Source: Bugula neritina
Taxonomy: Eukaryota; Bryozoa; Gymnolaemata; Cheilostomatida; Bugulidae
DNA length: 64,000 bases
Assembly: GCA_964035545.1 (NCBI GenBank)
Contig: OZ037766.1
Location: 10,673,722 to 10,737,721 of the forward strand
Reading direction: 5' to 3'
The notes under the pieces were generated by a model. It was given only the letters and a program-made list of their open reading frames with translations. It searched no databases and was not told where the DNA came from. Within the stretch, counting starts at the first letter, position 1. Every line of letters starts with the position of its first letter. Shown here in pieces: positions 58,401-60,149 of this stretch. Made by a program: the position numbers and the translations under genes.

Positions 58401-59712
58401 AAGTTCTGAGGTCAAACTTTTTCAACTTTTCAAGTGCTTAGTCAAAACTTCAAGAGAACATAATATCTTTTTTCAAAGCACTTTTACAAGAAGCGACTTT
58501 AGGCTTTCTTTAGACTTCACAGGTGCCTTATCTGTCTGGCAATAACCAGGCTTTCAAGCCAGGCATCCAGATAATATATGCATCAGAAAGTAAATTTCTT
58601 TGTATAAAATTTAATAAGACCTTTTTTAATCATATTTGTTTTTACAGCACAGAATAACAGTTTGCACTACATTGGTAAGGAGCATTAAGCTTTTTCAGTA
58701 ACATGAAAAAGTACGGGTGGCAAAAGACTTGTAACACTTTTATATAGGATAAACATGTCAACAATGCAGAAAGCTGTGGAGTGGTGGAGTAATGCTGCCC
58801 TGGCCACATGTTTACATGTAAGAGAGTTGTTTTTAGTAGTGTGTTGTAAAAAGAACTTACATTCTTTCACATCTTCTACAGGATACATGTTTCTGATTGT
58901 CACTATGACAACAAGCAAAACAATTGGCCATCCAATTTGAAGTAATGAAGTACCCTGAGAAAAGAAAACAGTGGTGAAAACATCAAGACTTTGACATCAT
59001 TGAGTTAGAGGTAGTGCAGCCAGATCAAATAGTTGTCTGAATGAGACATAATTCTTTGAGTTTTTAAACTCATTTTTTTAAATAATATGTTAAACAACAC
59101 CATGCACTCAGCATTAGCCAAGCCAAAAAGAGCTAGAAGATGGGCTTGGCATATGTTGAACATCAACTGTTTTATATAGCTTAAGCTTTAGATGCTATAA
59201 TAAAAATAAAATAGAAAAAAAATATTGGTAACTTGAAATCTTTAGTAGAAGATAGCATTAGCTGCATAGCATGCTGTACATTCGTGTGCGGCTTTCCTCT
59301 TGAATACCATTGCACAAGCTGCTATATTATGTACTTGTAAATGATCAGTGTGAGTAGTACGTAGGGCTACTACTACTAGTCAGACAGGCTAGTACGTGGG
59401 TAGCTACAGCCATAAAAAAAACACGAATGCTATCAAACCTATTTCTAAATTGTTTAAACCGAAAAGGTAACTTGTTTCAATCTGTAATCATAATGACAAT
59501 GCTGCTAAGATGTGGTGGTGCTAACAGTAACTGCTAAGCAGTGTACATGTAGACACATTTGCTACCGGTACTGGTAGTTTTGTAGTGTCTTGCATATGCC
59601 AAGGATAGGTAGTAATATAAATACATATGAAAAATCAGTTTCTTACCCATCTCCGTTTACGTTCTATAAAGTTTTGTTTTAGCAACAATCCAAATTGTTT
59701 GAAGACACCCAT
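583..59712 (-). CDS. Giant ABC subfamily A transporter, 98 exons in window, 3' end missing
   Basis: This is a full-size ABCA transporter with the order TM1, ECD1, TMD1, NBD1, regulatory segment, TM7, ECD2, TMD2, NBD2. Members of this family move or flip lipids at cell or organelle membranes. The 98 exons inferred from splice sites total 18,936 bases, exactly 6,312 codons, with no frameshift or internal stop. ECD1 spans roughly residues 46-4835, including a repeat array at about 148-4500. The start ATG (59710-59712) is supported by an in-frame stop upstream (59779-59781) with no ATG between. The last exon seen ends in the motif VFQTTLDQ, which is followed in ABCA proteins by a short terminal exon, here outside the window. 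The layout resembles vertebrate ABCA12 and ABCA13, which also have enlarged ECD1, but orthology cannot be settled from sequence alone, so I give no symbol. Family and domain order are very secure; individual splice borders in the repeat region are good but unproven. Confidence 0.95.
1386..1450. repeat. Half copy of MITE-like family 1
   Basis: The segment AGATGGATGCTGTGGTATCC through ATATAAGTTTAT and ATAAATAAATTAG closely resembles the right arm of the inverted-repeat element at 18450-18592. Only one arm is evident here. Confidence 0.5.
3236..5131 (-). CDS. ABCA exons 90-93: end of ECD2 and transmembrane domain 2
   Basis: Exons: 4833-5131, 4374-4599, 3867-4044, 3236-3471, residues about 5663-5976. 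Conserved landmarks are [30 protein letters not shown], then helices starting [17 protein letters not shown], followed by the coupling region [16 protein letters not shown]. Three or four more helices follow, ending with [21 protein letters not shown] complete second membrane bundle is present. Confidence 0.94.
3585..3738 (-). repeat. MITE-like family 2, copy 1 (reverse orientation)
   Basis: The element of about 155 bp has inverted ends (AGCAGTAGTGGGGAAAT at one side, CAATTTCTCCATCACTGC at the other). Its inside (TAATTTTATTATTAAATTTT, then TTGAAATTCTTGAGAGAAC) matches the copies at 28529-28685 and 50850-51008 in reverse complement. It lies in the intron between exons 92 and 93. Confidence 0.7.
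5641..7171 (-). CDS. ABCA exons 87-89: TM7 and ECD2
   Basis: Exons: 6998-7171, 6232-6324, 5641-5880, residues about 5494-5663. TM7 is [20 protein letters not shown], preceded by [13 protein letters not shown], and followed by [16 protein letters not shown], as in ABCA1-type proteins. ECD2 is of ordinary size and contains cysteines in TVCMDNG, FSCEDI, PVCTCPS and FTCEGN that are likely disulfide bonded. ECD2 has not been expanded, in contrast to ECD1. Confidence 0.93.
7594..8469 (-). CDS. ABCA exons 85-86: regulatory segment after NBD1
   Basis: Exons: 8267-8469 and 7594-7730, residues about 5381-5494. It contains the conserved ABCA pattern [17 protein letters not shown] and [17 protein letters not shown], followed by VFEKI, a motif analogous to the one after NBD2. 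A variable acidic, Ser-rich stretch ([12 protein letters not shown]) then leads to TM7. The same duplicated regulatory fold follows both NBDs in ABCA proteins. A tRNA-like sequence lies in the intron between the two exons. Confidence 0.9.
7821..7892 (-). tRNA. tRNA-like sequence, Cys-type anticodon GCA, possibly a pseudogene
   Basis: Read on the minus strand, the sequence begins GCCCCTGTGGTG and ends GTGGGTGC over 72 nt. It has a good A box (TGGTGTAATTGGTTAGCGC), an anticodon loop TTGCAAG with GCA at the centre, and a good B box (GGTTCGAATCC). The D and anticodon stems mostly pair, but there are mismatches in the T stem, one in the acceptor stem and one in the anticodon stem. A TTTT run follows at 7815-7818. 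It could be a diverged tRNA gene, a tRNA pseudogene or the head of a SINE. Confidence 0.5.
8590..10137 (-). CDS. ABCA exons 80-84: nucleotide-binding domain 1
   Basis: Exons: 9990-10137, 9559-9693, 9355-9438, 8950-9197, 8590-8715, residues about 5134-5381. ATP-binding motifs are all present: Walker [10 protein letters not shown] (from about 5173), Q-loop GLCPQFD, signature TLSGGM (5273-5278), Walker B VIILDEPT with catalytic Glu at about 5299, and the H-loop CTHHLDEAD (His at about 5330). Two positions differ from the common ABCA form: Arg replaces His in GHNGAGKT, and the D-loop reads SSIDPHGRR rather than AGVDPYSRR. Neither should abolish ATPase activity. The domain powers transport together with NBD2. 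Confidence 0.96.
10972..11100 (-). CDS. ABCA exon 79: Ser/Asn-rich cytoplasmic linker before NBD1
   Basis: This 129-base exon is open in the required phase (1 to 1) and flanked by good acceptor and donor sites. It encodes a Ser, Thr and Asn rich linker beginning [18 protein letters not shown]. Such linkers between TMD1 and NBD1 are poorly conserved. Because its length leaves the frame unchanged if skipped (43 codons), it could be an alternative exon; expression data would be needed to tell. Confidence 0.75.
11369..13776 (-). CDS. ABCA exons 74-78: transmembrane domain 1
   Basis: Exons: 13479-13776, 12896-13086, 12378-12516, 11696-11906, 11369-11479, residues about 4774-5091. TM2 is at about 4837-4860 ([20 protein letters not shown]). 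Further hydrophobic helices include [37 protein letters not shown] and [14 protein letters not shown], and a last helix before [23 protein letters not shown] marks the cytoplasmic exit seen throughout ABCA. The order and spacing match a complete first membrane bundle. Confidence 0.94.
12560..12690. repeat. Tandem repeat, about 49-bp unit, 2.5 copies
   Basis: The phrase AAACTTTAAATTCTAACAAG plus TTCAAATTCTG and a TATAAGAATAT-type end recurs three times with small changes. It is intronic between exons 75 and 76. Confidence 0.65.
13208..13416. mobile_element. Short DNA transposon relic (pogo/Tigger-like MITE)
   Basis: The left end CAGTGATCCCTCCATATCTC, next to a TA, and the right end, whose reverse complement reads TAGTGTTTCCTTCATATTTC, form imperfect terminal inverted repeats of about 22 bp. 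A CAGTG-T-CC-type end next to TA is typical of the pogo/Tigger group. The 209-bp body has no coding capacity, so it would need a transposase supplied elsewhere. It lies in the intron between exons 74 and 75. Confidence 0.6.
14002..16945 (-). CDS. ABCA exons 70-73: conserved membrane-proximal ECD1
   Basis: Exons: 16769-16945, 16013-16266, 14316-14494, 14002-14211, residues about 4501-4774. The region has IVCGSEL, then [10 protein letters not shown] and the near-invariant [20 protein letters not shown], then [10 protein letters not shown] and [11 protein letters not shown], all hallmarks of ABCA ECD1 next to the second helix. Between AGIVFTNV and the [10 protein letters not shown] motif lies an insertion containing RNKRS, a possible furin-type site (14094-14105). 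The 1.5-kb intron 14495-16012 holds an AT microsatellite and a 14-bp minisatellite but no further exon. Confidence 0.94.
14504..14640. repeat. AT/TA microsatellite
   Basis: Long runs of TA dinucleotides interrupted by GTACATAATTA. It directly follows the acceptor side of exon 72; the open frame rich in Tyr and Ile read across it is an artefact. Confidence 0.95.
15436..15627. repeat. Minisatellite, 14-bp unit TATGTGTCAGACAG
   Basis: About 13 copies of a 14-base unit with some 17-base variants carrying an extra ATC (TATCATGTGTCAGACAG). All three plus-strand frames stay open through it because the unit lacks stops, so none of those frames is evidence of a gene. It is intronic between exons 71 and 72. 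Confidence 0.93.
17247..18352 (-). CDS. ABCA ECD1 repeat unit 19 (exons 67-69), last of the array
   Basis: Exons: A 18248-18352, B 17700-17900, C 17247-17412, residues about 4344-4500. Module A is [19 protein letters not shown]. Module B has [16 protein letters not shown] and KALCAVDL, a canonical Cys pair. C is short and ends in phase 1, joining the conserved membrane-proximal ECD1 region. This position corresponds to the single Cys-pair segment of ordinary ABCA1-type proteins. Confidence 0.84.
18450..18592. mobile_element. MITE-like family 1, full inverted-repeat copy
   Basis: Two arms of about 60 bp are inverted relative to each other: the left has CTAAATAAATGAAGTGAAAT and GGATACCACTG, the right has CAGTGGTATTCG and ACTTCATTTATTTAGAT. 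They are separated by a short unique centre. Such foldback elements are non-autonomous. It lies in the intron between exons 66 and 67. Confidence 0.7.
18731..21017 (-). CDS. ABCA ECD1 repeat unit 18 (exons 63-66)
   Basis: Exons: A-like 20858-21017, B 19619-19785, C 19089-19291, D 18731-18890, residues about 4114-4343. B cysteines are in QLVCDSDYL and HALCINRP, but the usual aromatic-VP motif is missing. C ends in phase 2 as in the standard cassette. The 1.07-kb intron between exons 63 and 64 contains a truncated antisense LINE fragment. Confidence 0.83.
19451..19580. repeat. CA microsatellite and CA-rich tract
   Basis: A pure CA run at about 19463-19491 continues as degenerate CACA/CATA/CGCA sequence to 19580. 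The Cys/Val open frames on the opposite strand are by-products of the repeat. Confidence 0.93.
19905..20440 (+). mobile_element. 5'-truncated non-LTR retrotransposon (LINE) fragment, antisense to host gene
   Basis: The plus strand encodes the carboxyl end of a LINE reverse-transcriptase protein: [44 protein letters not shown] and [20 protein letters not shown], a set of motifs found after the catalytic core in many animal LINEs. A further family-type ending, [11 protein letters not shown] then a stop, is visible in a neighbouring frame, so the copy carries a frameshift. The catalytic region is absent and there is no 5' part. A short tail with AAAATAAGTGAGAATAGGTG marks the 3' end. It is a dead relic in the intron between exons 63 and 64. 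Confidence 0.88.
21153..22169 (-). CDS. ABCA ECD1 repeat unit 17, single 1,017-base exon (exon 62)
   Basis: One exon of 339 codons (residues about 3775-4113), phase 0 at both ends, by far the largest in the gene. It carries a B module ([26 protein letters not shown]) followed by C- and D-like helical regions with several extra cysteines, then another helical stretch ending near [12 protein letters not shown]. Its neighbours divide the same content into about four exons, so introns have probably been lost here. Confidence 0.88.
22404..23298 (-). CDS. ABCA ECD1 repeat unit 16 (exons 60-61)
   Basis: Exons: B 23129-23298 and a long C+D exon 22404-22833 of 430 bases, residues about 3575-3774. B cysteines are in DIVCNDTAV and SVFCGVKD. 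B ends in phase 2 rather than 0. The long exon is Trp and Tyr rich ([27 protein letters not shown]) and has no counterpart of the usual C/D intron. Confidence 0.8.
23563..25007 (-). CDS. ABCA ECD1 repeat unit 15 (exons 57-59)
   Basis: Exons: B 24800-25007, C plus part of D 24169-24446, rest of D plus next A 23563-23764, residues about 3345-3574. Module B has [15 protein letters not shown] and SLFCDVNF. The C exon is 278 bases because it runs on into D ([11 protein letters not shown]). The A module in the third exon is [16 protein letters not shown] tRNA-derived SINE lies in the intron between the last two exons. Confidence 0.82.
23890..24070 (+). mobile_element. tRNA-derived SINE
   Basis: The 5' part resembles a tRNA with pol III boxes: A box TGTGGTCTAGGGGTTAGAGG and B box GAGTTCGATCCCC. 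It is followed by GTTAGGAAGGGCATCCAGTC, which from memory resembles a core shared by several metazoan SINEs, and ends near a run of A and CCCTTCCCATCAGGGG. It lies in the intron between exons 58 and 59, opposite to the direction of the ABCA gene. Confidence 0.8.
25404..26947 (-). CDS. ABCA ECD1 repeat unit 14 (exons 54-56)
   Basis: Exons: B 26765-26947, C 26298-26506, fused D+A 25404-25640, residues about 3136-3344. B cysteines are in ADPCTMDL and QDVFCTVN. The fused exon has [16 protein letters not shown] as its A module and ends in phase 2, not 0, shifting the border with the next B by a few codons. Confidence 0.83.
27189..28927 (-). CDS. ABCA ECD1 repeat unit 13 (exons 50-53)
   Basis: Exons: fused A+B start 28741-28927, B end 27929-28043, C 27547-27770, fused D+A 27189-27444, residues about 2875-3135. 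A phase-2 intron cuts B just after its first cysteine (QQIFCTAR), and the second is in RNILCATN. This differs from the split in units 3 and 11, so these splits look like independent events. The final exon's A module is [16 protein letters not shown]. Confidence 0.82.
28529..28685 (+). repeat. MITE-like family 2, copy 2
   Basis: Starts GCAGTAATAGAAAAATTGAG and ends TAATTTCTCCATTACTG, with the inside TTTAATAATAAAATTAAAGA shared with the other copies. Intron between exons 50 and 51. Confidence 0.72.
29102..29156. repeat. Tandem repeat, 14-bp unit GGGCAATATATATG, four copies
   Basis: Four head-to-tail copies, the last with one extra base. Intron between exons 49 and 50. Confidence 0.85.
29160..29365. 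repeat. Possible inverted-repeat element
   Basis: GAAGGTCCATTGGTCC near 29164 is matched in reverse complement by GGACCAATGAACCTC near 29331, with a second partial match ACCAATGGTCCTTCAG. The arms enclose about 160 bp without coding capacity, as a small non-autonomous DNA element would. Confidence 0.45.
29689..30776 (-). CDS. ABCA ECD1 repeat unit 12 (exons 47-49)
   Basis: Exons: B 30564-30776, C 30077-30303, D 29689-29819, residues about 2685-2874. Module B has [15 protein letters not shown] and RALCDII. C contains the sequon-plus-Trp pattern NETTWQSYV seen in several C modules. D begins right at its acceptor with [12 protein letters not shown] and has the WWLDAEKYF motif. Phases are standard. 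Confidence 0.84.
31061..32786 (-). CDS. ABCA ECD1 repeat unit 11 (exons 43-46), rearranged introns
   Basis: Exons: 32678-32786 (end of A plus start of B), 32162-32346 (rest of B), C 31771-31933, fused D+A 31061-31314, residues about 2448-2684. An extra phase-1 intron cuts B just before its first cysteine. C ends in phase 1 rather than the usual phase 2, and D starts in the matching phase. Module B has [16 protein letters not shown] and FICSTNF; the next A module has [15 protein letters not shown]. Confidence 0.8.
31396..31435. repeat. GC-rich stem-loop
   Basis: GCAGGGGT (405-412 of the 31-kb block) pairs with ACCCCTGC (420-427), with further G and C runs outside. It stands out in AT-rich intron sequence. 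It may be the end of an unrecognised repeat. Confidence 0.45.
33056..34675 (-). CDS. ABCA ECD1 repeat unit 10 (exons 39-42)
   Basis: Exons: A 34554-34675, B 33943-34143, C 33467-33660, fused D + start of A 33056-33248, residues about 2211-2447. Module A ([15 protein letters not shown]) ends at a GC donor instead of GT (see separate entry). Module B has AIICTNS... in the form [16 protein letters not shown] and TLLCSKNW. The last exon ends inside the next A module in phase 0. Confidence 0.84.
33761..33909 (+). repeat. MITE-like family 3, copy 1
   Basis: About 150 bp with inverted ends (GTGTTTCCATTTCTTTGCAT / CATTCGCATAATTGGAAGC) and an inside with AATTTGTGGTTGCAGTTTGC, closely matching 51575-51745. 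Intron between exons 40 and 41. Confidence 0.7.
34144..34553 (-). other. Intron with GC-AG boundaries (between exons 39 and 40)
   Basis: The donor after exon 39 reads AAG/GCAAGT, and no GT in the vicinity keeps the frame. The acceptor is a normal AG before TTTTCAGC. GC-AG introns are a known minor class handled by the ordinary spliceosome and need a strong surrounding consensus, as seen here. A sequencing error (C for T) is the main alternative. Confidence 0.75.
34878..36647 (-). CDS. ABCA ECD1 repeat unit 9 (exons 35-38)
   Basis: Exons: A 36523-36647, B 35820-36032, C 35311-35510, D 34878-34999, residues about 1991-2210. It is a complete four-exon cassette with standard phases. Module A has [16 protein letters not shown]; module B has [14 protein letters not shown] and DIVCNGL. 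The B/C intron contains a very AT-rich tract. Confidence 0.85.
35521..35660. repeat. AT-rich low-complexity tract
   Basis: Nearly pure A and T with ATTATTAT and TTTATATA motifs, beside the acceptor of exon 37. Confidence 0.85.
37059..38762 (-). CDS. ABCA ECD1 repeat unit 8 (exons 32-34)
   Basis: Exons: B 38565-38762, C 37615-37805, D 37059-37192, residues about 1817-1990. Cysteines of B are in PTLCAADW and AYVCSVNW. Module C carries several Trp residues ([16 protein letters not shown]). Here D again ends in phase 1, so the D/A intron lost in units 6 and 7 is present. Confidence 0.84.
39035..40155 (-). CDS. ABCA ECD1 repeat unit 7 (exons 29-31)
   Basis: Exons: B 39928-40155, C 39374-39597, fused D+A 39035-39275, residues about 1586-1816. 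Its own A module is on the preceding fused exon. Module B has EIFCSLD, YFVVPSG and QKLICDVT, a textbook example of the C-x-aromatic-VP-x-C pattern. The D+A exon contains [18 protein letters not shown], an A-like segment. Confidence 0.85.
40623..42546 (-). CDS. ABCA ECD1 repeat unit 6 (exons 25-28), last exon fuses D with next A
   Basis: Exons: A 42395-42546, B 41696-41902, C 41216-41442, fused D+A 40623-40884, residues about 1303-1585. The B exon is 207 bases, the same as B of unit 1, with cysteines in EDMCTNL and QRSMCALR. The final exon of 262 bases has lost the phase-1 intron normally found between D and the following A and ends in phase 0, ready for the next B. Confidence 0.84.
42689..44630 (-). 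CDS. ABCA ECD1 repeat unit 5 (exons 21-24)
   Basis: Exons: A 44503-44630, B 43642-43836, C 43187-43410, D 42689-42852, residues about 1066-1302. Module A shows [13 protein letters not shown], a good match to the A consensus. Module B cysteines are in VYCRDLF and DEVFCGLT. The C donor is placed at CA/GTTGGT because only this phase-2 junction keeps module D open; a stronger-looking donor three bases downstream would break the frame. The intron between C and D holds a local duplication. Confidence 0.82.
42935..43165. repeat. Local duplication in intron between exons 23 and 24
   Basis: The phrase AGTCTAGAGGCAAAGTTATA recurs about 75 bases on as AGTCTAGAGGCAAAATTATA, and GGCTTGAATTTCAAACCTAG recurs about 160 bases on as GGCTTGAATTTCCAACCTAG. 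It is a short, diverged duplication, perhaps related to MITE family 2. Confidence 0.55.
45345..46993 (-). CDS. ABCA ECD1 repeat unit 4 (exons 17-20)
   Basis: Exons: A 46884-46993, B 46171-46386, C 45714-45916, D 45345-45487, residues about 842-1065. All four exons and phases follow the standard cassette. Module B cysteines are in VQLDCNQTL and LEKDICDEN. Module D has [11 protein letters not shown], with the conserved Trp and an N-glycosylation sequon just before it. Confidence 0.85.
47235..50300 (-). CDS. ABCA ECD1 repeat unit 3 (exons 13-16), divergent B module
   Basis: Exons: 50115-50300, 49469-49602, C 48019-48239, D 47235-47365, residues about 618-841. The first exon fuses module A with the beginning of B (TQLCNDLSG) and ends in phase 1, unlike other units. 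The next exon has [14 protein letters not shown], which aligns with the first B cysteine and the usual aromatic-x-VP motif, but the second B cysteine is absent. C and D look normal ([12 protein letters not shown]). The intron 48240-49468 is 1.2 kb and holds only a partial MITE copy. Confidence 0.8.
48270..48335. repeat. TATTA simple repeat
   Basis: ATTATATTATATTACATTAC followed by similar sequence, next to the acceptor of exon 15. Confidence 0.85.
48600..48715 (-). repeat. MITE-like family 2, partial copy
   Basis: GGTTAAAATTTTTGTAATAA and CTACATTTTTTATCTAGAAC match the copy at 3585-3738 in the same orientation, but the first terminal repeat is missing. Confidence 0.5.
50513..52431 (-). CDS. 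ABCA ECD1 repeat unit 2 (exons 9-12)
   Basis: Exons: A 52301-52431, B 51789-52007, C 51057-51292, D 50513-50646, residues about 378-617. The phases repeat unit 1 exactly. Module B has its Cys pair as GCWAVES and LLYCQLD, with a longer spacing than usual. Module D has the conserved early Trp ([11 protein letters not shown]). Copies of two different MITE families sit in the introns between B and C and between C and D. Confidence 0.85.
50850..51008 (+). repeat. MITE-like family 2, copy 3
   Basis: Starts AGCTGCAGTAATCAAGAAAT and ends CAATTTCTCCACTACTGCTC. The whole 159 bp aligns with the 28.5-kb copy. Intron between exons 11 and 12. Confidence 0.75.
51575..51745 (+). repeat. MITE-like family 3, copy 2
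   Basis: Starts CCGTTTCTATTGCTCCACAT and ends CATTCCCATAATGTAAAGCC. Shares AGTTTGTGGTTGTAGTTTGC and the flanking sequence with the 33.8-kb copy. Intron between exons 10 and 11. Confidence 0.7.
53049..55502 (-). CDS. ABCA ECD1 repeat unit 1 (exons 5-8)
   Basis: Exons: A 55369-55502, B 54539-54745, C 53985-54190, D 53049-53191, residues about 148-377. This is the clearest four-exon cassette. Module A has the pattern [15 protein letters not shown] followed by a D-x2-L-V-x2-I-L stretch. Module B has ELC, then YIVLP, then NQALC, a pair of cysteines about 30 residues apart. Modules C and D are amphipathic helices; D carries a Trp ([10 protein letters not shown]). The intron phases around A, B, C and D are 1, 0, 0 and 2. 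The function of the module is unknown; it lies outside the membrane. Confidence 0.88.
54755..55050. repeat. AT-rich degenerate tandem repeat
   Basis: Repeating ATTGATTAATATAATATTAT-type units with drift. Intron between exons 5 and 6. Confidence 0.8.
55974..58188 (-). CDS. ABCA exons 3-4: start of ECD1
   Basis: Exons are 58062-58188 and 55974-56128. Exon 3 contains AMPSSG followed by a Cys-containing stretch ([12 protein letters not shown]), which matches the conserved ABCA segment just after TM1. Exon 4 ([15 protein letters not shown] onward) is mostly helical and Leu/Ile rich and leads into the repeat array. The intron between them (56129-58061) is 1.9 kb, the longest in the gene, and contains two tandem-repeat tracts. 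Confidence 0.88.
56150..56296. repeat. Minisatellite, about 22-bp unit
   Basis: Units such as CTACACTTTATCTACACAAC and a variant ending ACGATAGTAG repeat six or seven times immediately upstream of the acceptor of exon 4. Confidence 0.9.
57700..58045. repeat. Degenerate tandem repeat in the 1.9-kb third intron
   Basis: Phrases like TAGTCATGTACAGTGTAGTT, ATATTATAGTGATCAGTGTA and CCAGTCATAGTTATAGTCAT recur with a period of very roughly 60-75 bases, with the last two copies the most alike. Confidence 0.7.
58861..59712 (-). CDS. ABCA exons 1-2: cytoplasmic N-terminus and TM1
   Basis: Exons are 59647-59712 and 58861-58954. The protein begins [15 protein letters not shown] and continues with a basic IERKRRW stretch, the classic ABCA amino end that precedes the first helix. 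Exon 2 encodes a hydrophobic segment at about residues 26-45 (core [13 protein letters not shown]), followed by RNMYP, where the chain leaves the membrane into ECD1. The intron between them is phase 0 and exon 2 ends in phase 1. There is no cleavable signal peptide; TM1 acts as a signal anchor, as in other ABCA proteins. Confidence 0.93.
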
Positions 59713-59778
59713 AGCTGTTAGACTAAGAAGTCTAGGATTGCCAGGTGTAGCGAAAGTTTCTGTCGCTGTGAATTGATG

Positions 59779-59793
59779 CTAGAACTCCGTCAT
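59779..59793 (-). other. Short upstream ORF (4 codons) before the ABCA start
   Basis: An ATG followed by three codons and TAG lies 66 bases upstream of the main ATG and in the same frame. The same TAG closes the main frame upstream, which is why the ABCA start at 59712 is firm. If this segment is in the mRNA, it could lower translation of the main ORF, but the 5' UTR has not been mapped here, and an acceptor-like CTAACAG just before the ATG leaves open a 5' UTR intron. Confidence 0.45.
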
Positions 59794-59879
59794 GGCACAG
59801 TTGTAAGATATGTAAGCCCCTTCTACTTTAATCTAATAAATAAAATATTTCGCGATACTTTCGTTTAAACAAAGAAATA

Positions 59880-60140
59880 GTAACTTCCAAAATTAAAATA
59901 TAGTCCGCGGTTGCAGTGGCTGTAGACGTAGTAGCTCAGTGATTAGTACTTCAGGAGACTCCGCGAAGTTTACTATTACGCACGTGTTGCATGTTTGCGC
60001 GTTCTTAGCCGTGCTCAATTGATTCGCTAAAGCCTTGACCTATAATTTGCCCCGAAAAGTATATTGGGTGCATAAGCCCCGCCTTACGTATACAGACGGC
60101 TGCTCTCAGTATTCAAGCCTCCAGCGTCGAACTGGCATTG
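59880..60140 (-). promoter_or_regulatory. Probable ABCA promoter / 5' UTR region with local CpG enrichment
   Basis: This stretch just upstream of the first coding exon has clearly more CpG and GC than the surrounding AT-rich DNA (CCGCGG, CCGCGAAG, TTGCGCG) and an E-box-like CACGTG at 59981-59986. Its position fits a promoter for the minus-strand ABCA gene. No TATA box or start site can be assigned with confidence. Confidence 0.4.
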
Positions 60141-60149
60141 AAAGCAAAA

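Noticed and set aside
59930-59970. tRNA D-arm-like sequence (TAGCTCAGTGATTAGTACTT) in the promoter region
   Set aside because: No B box or T-loop sequence (TTCGAAT type) follows at the right distance and no cloverleaf can be formed.
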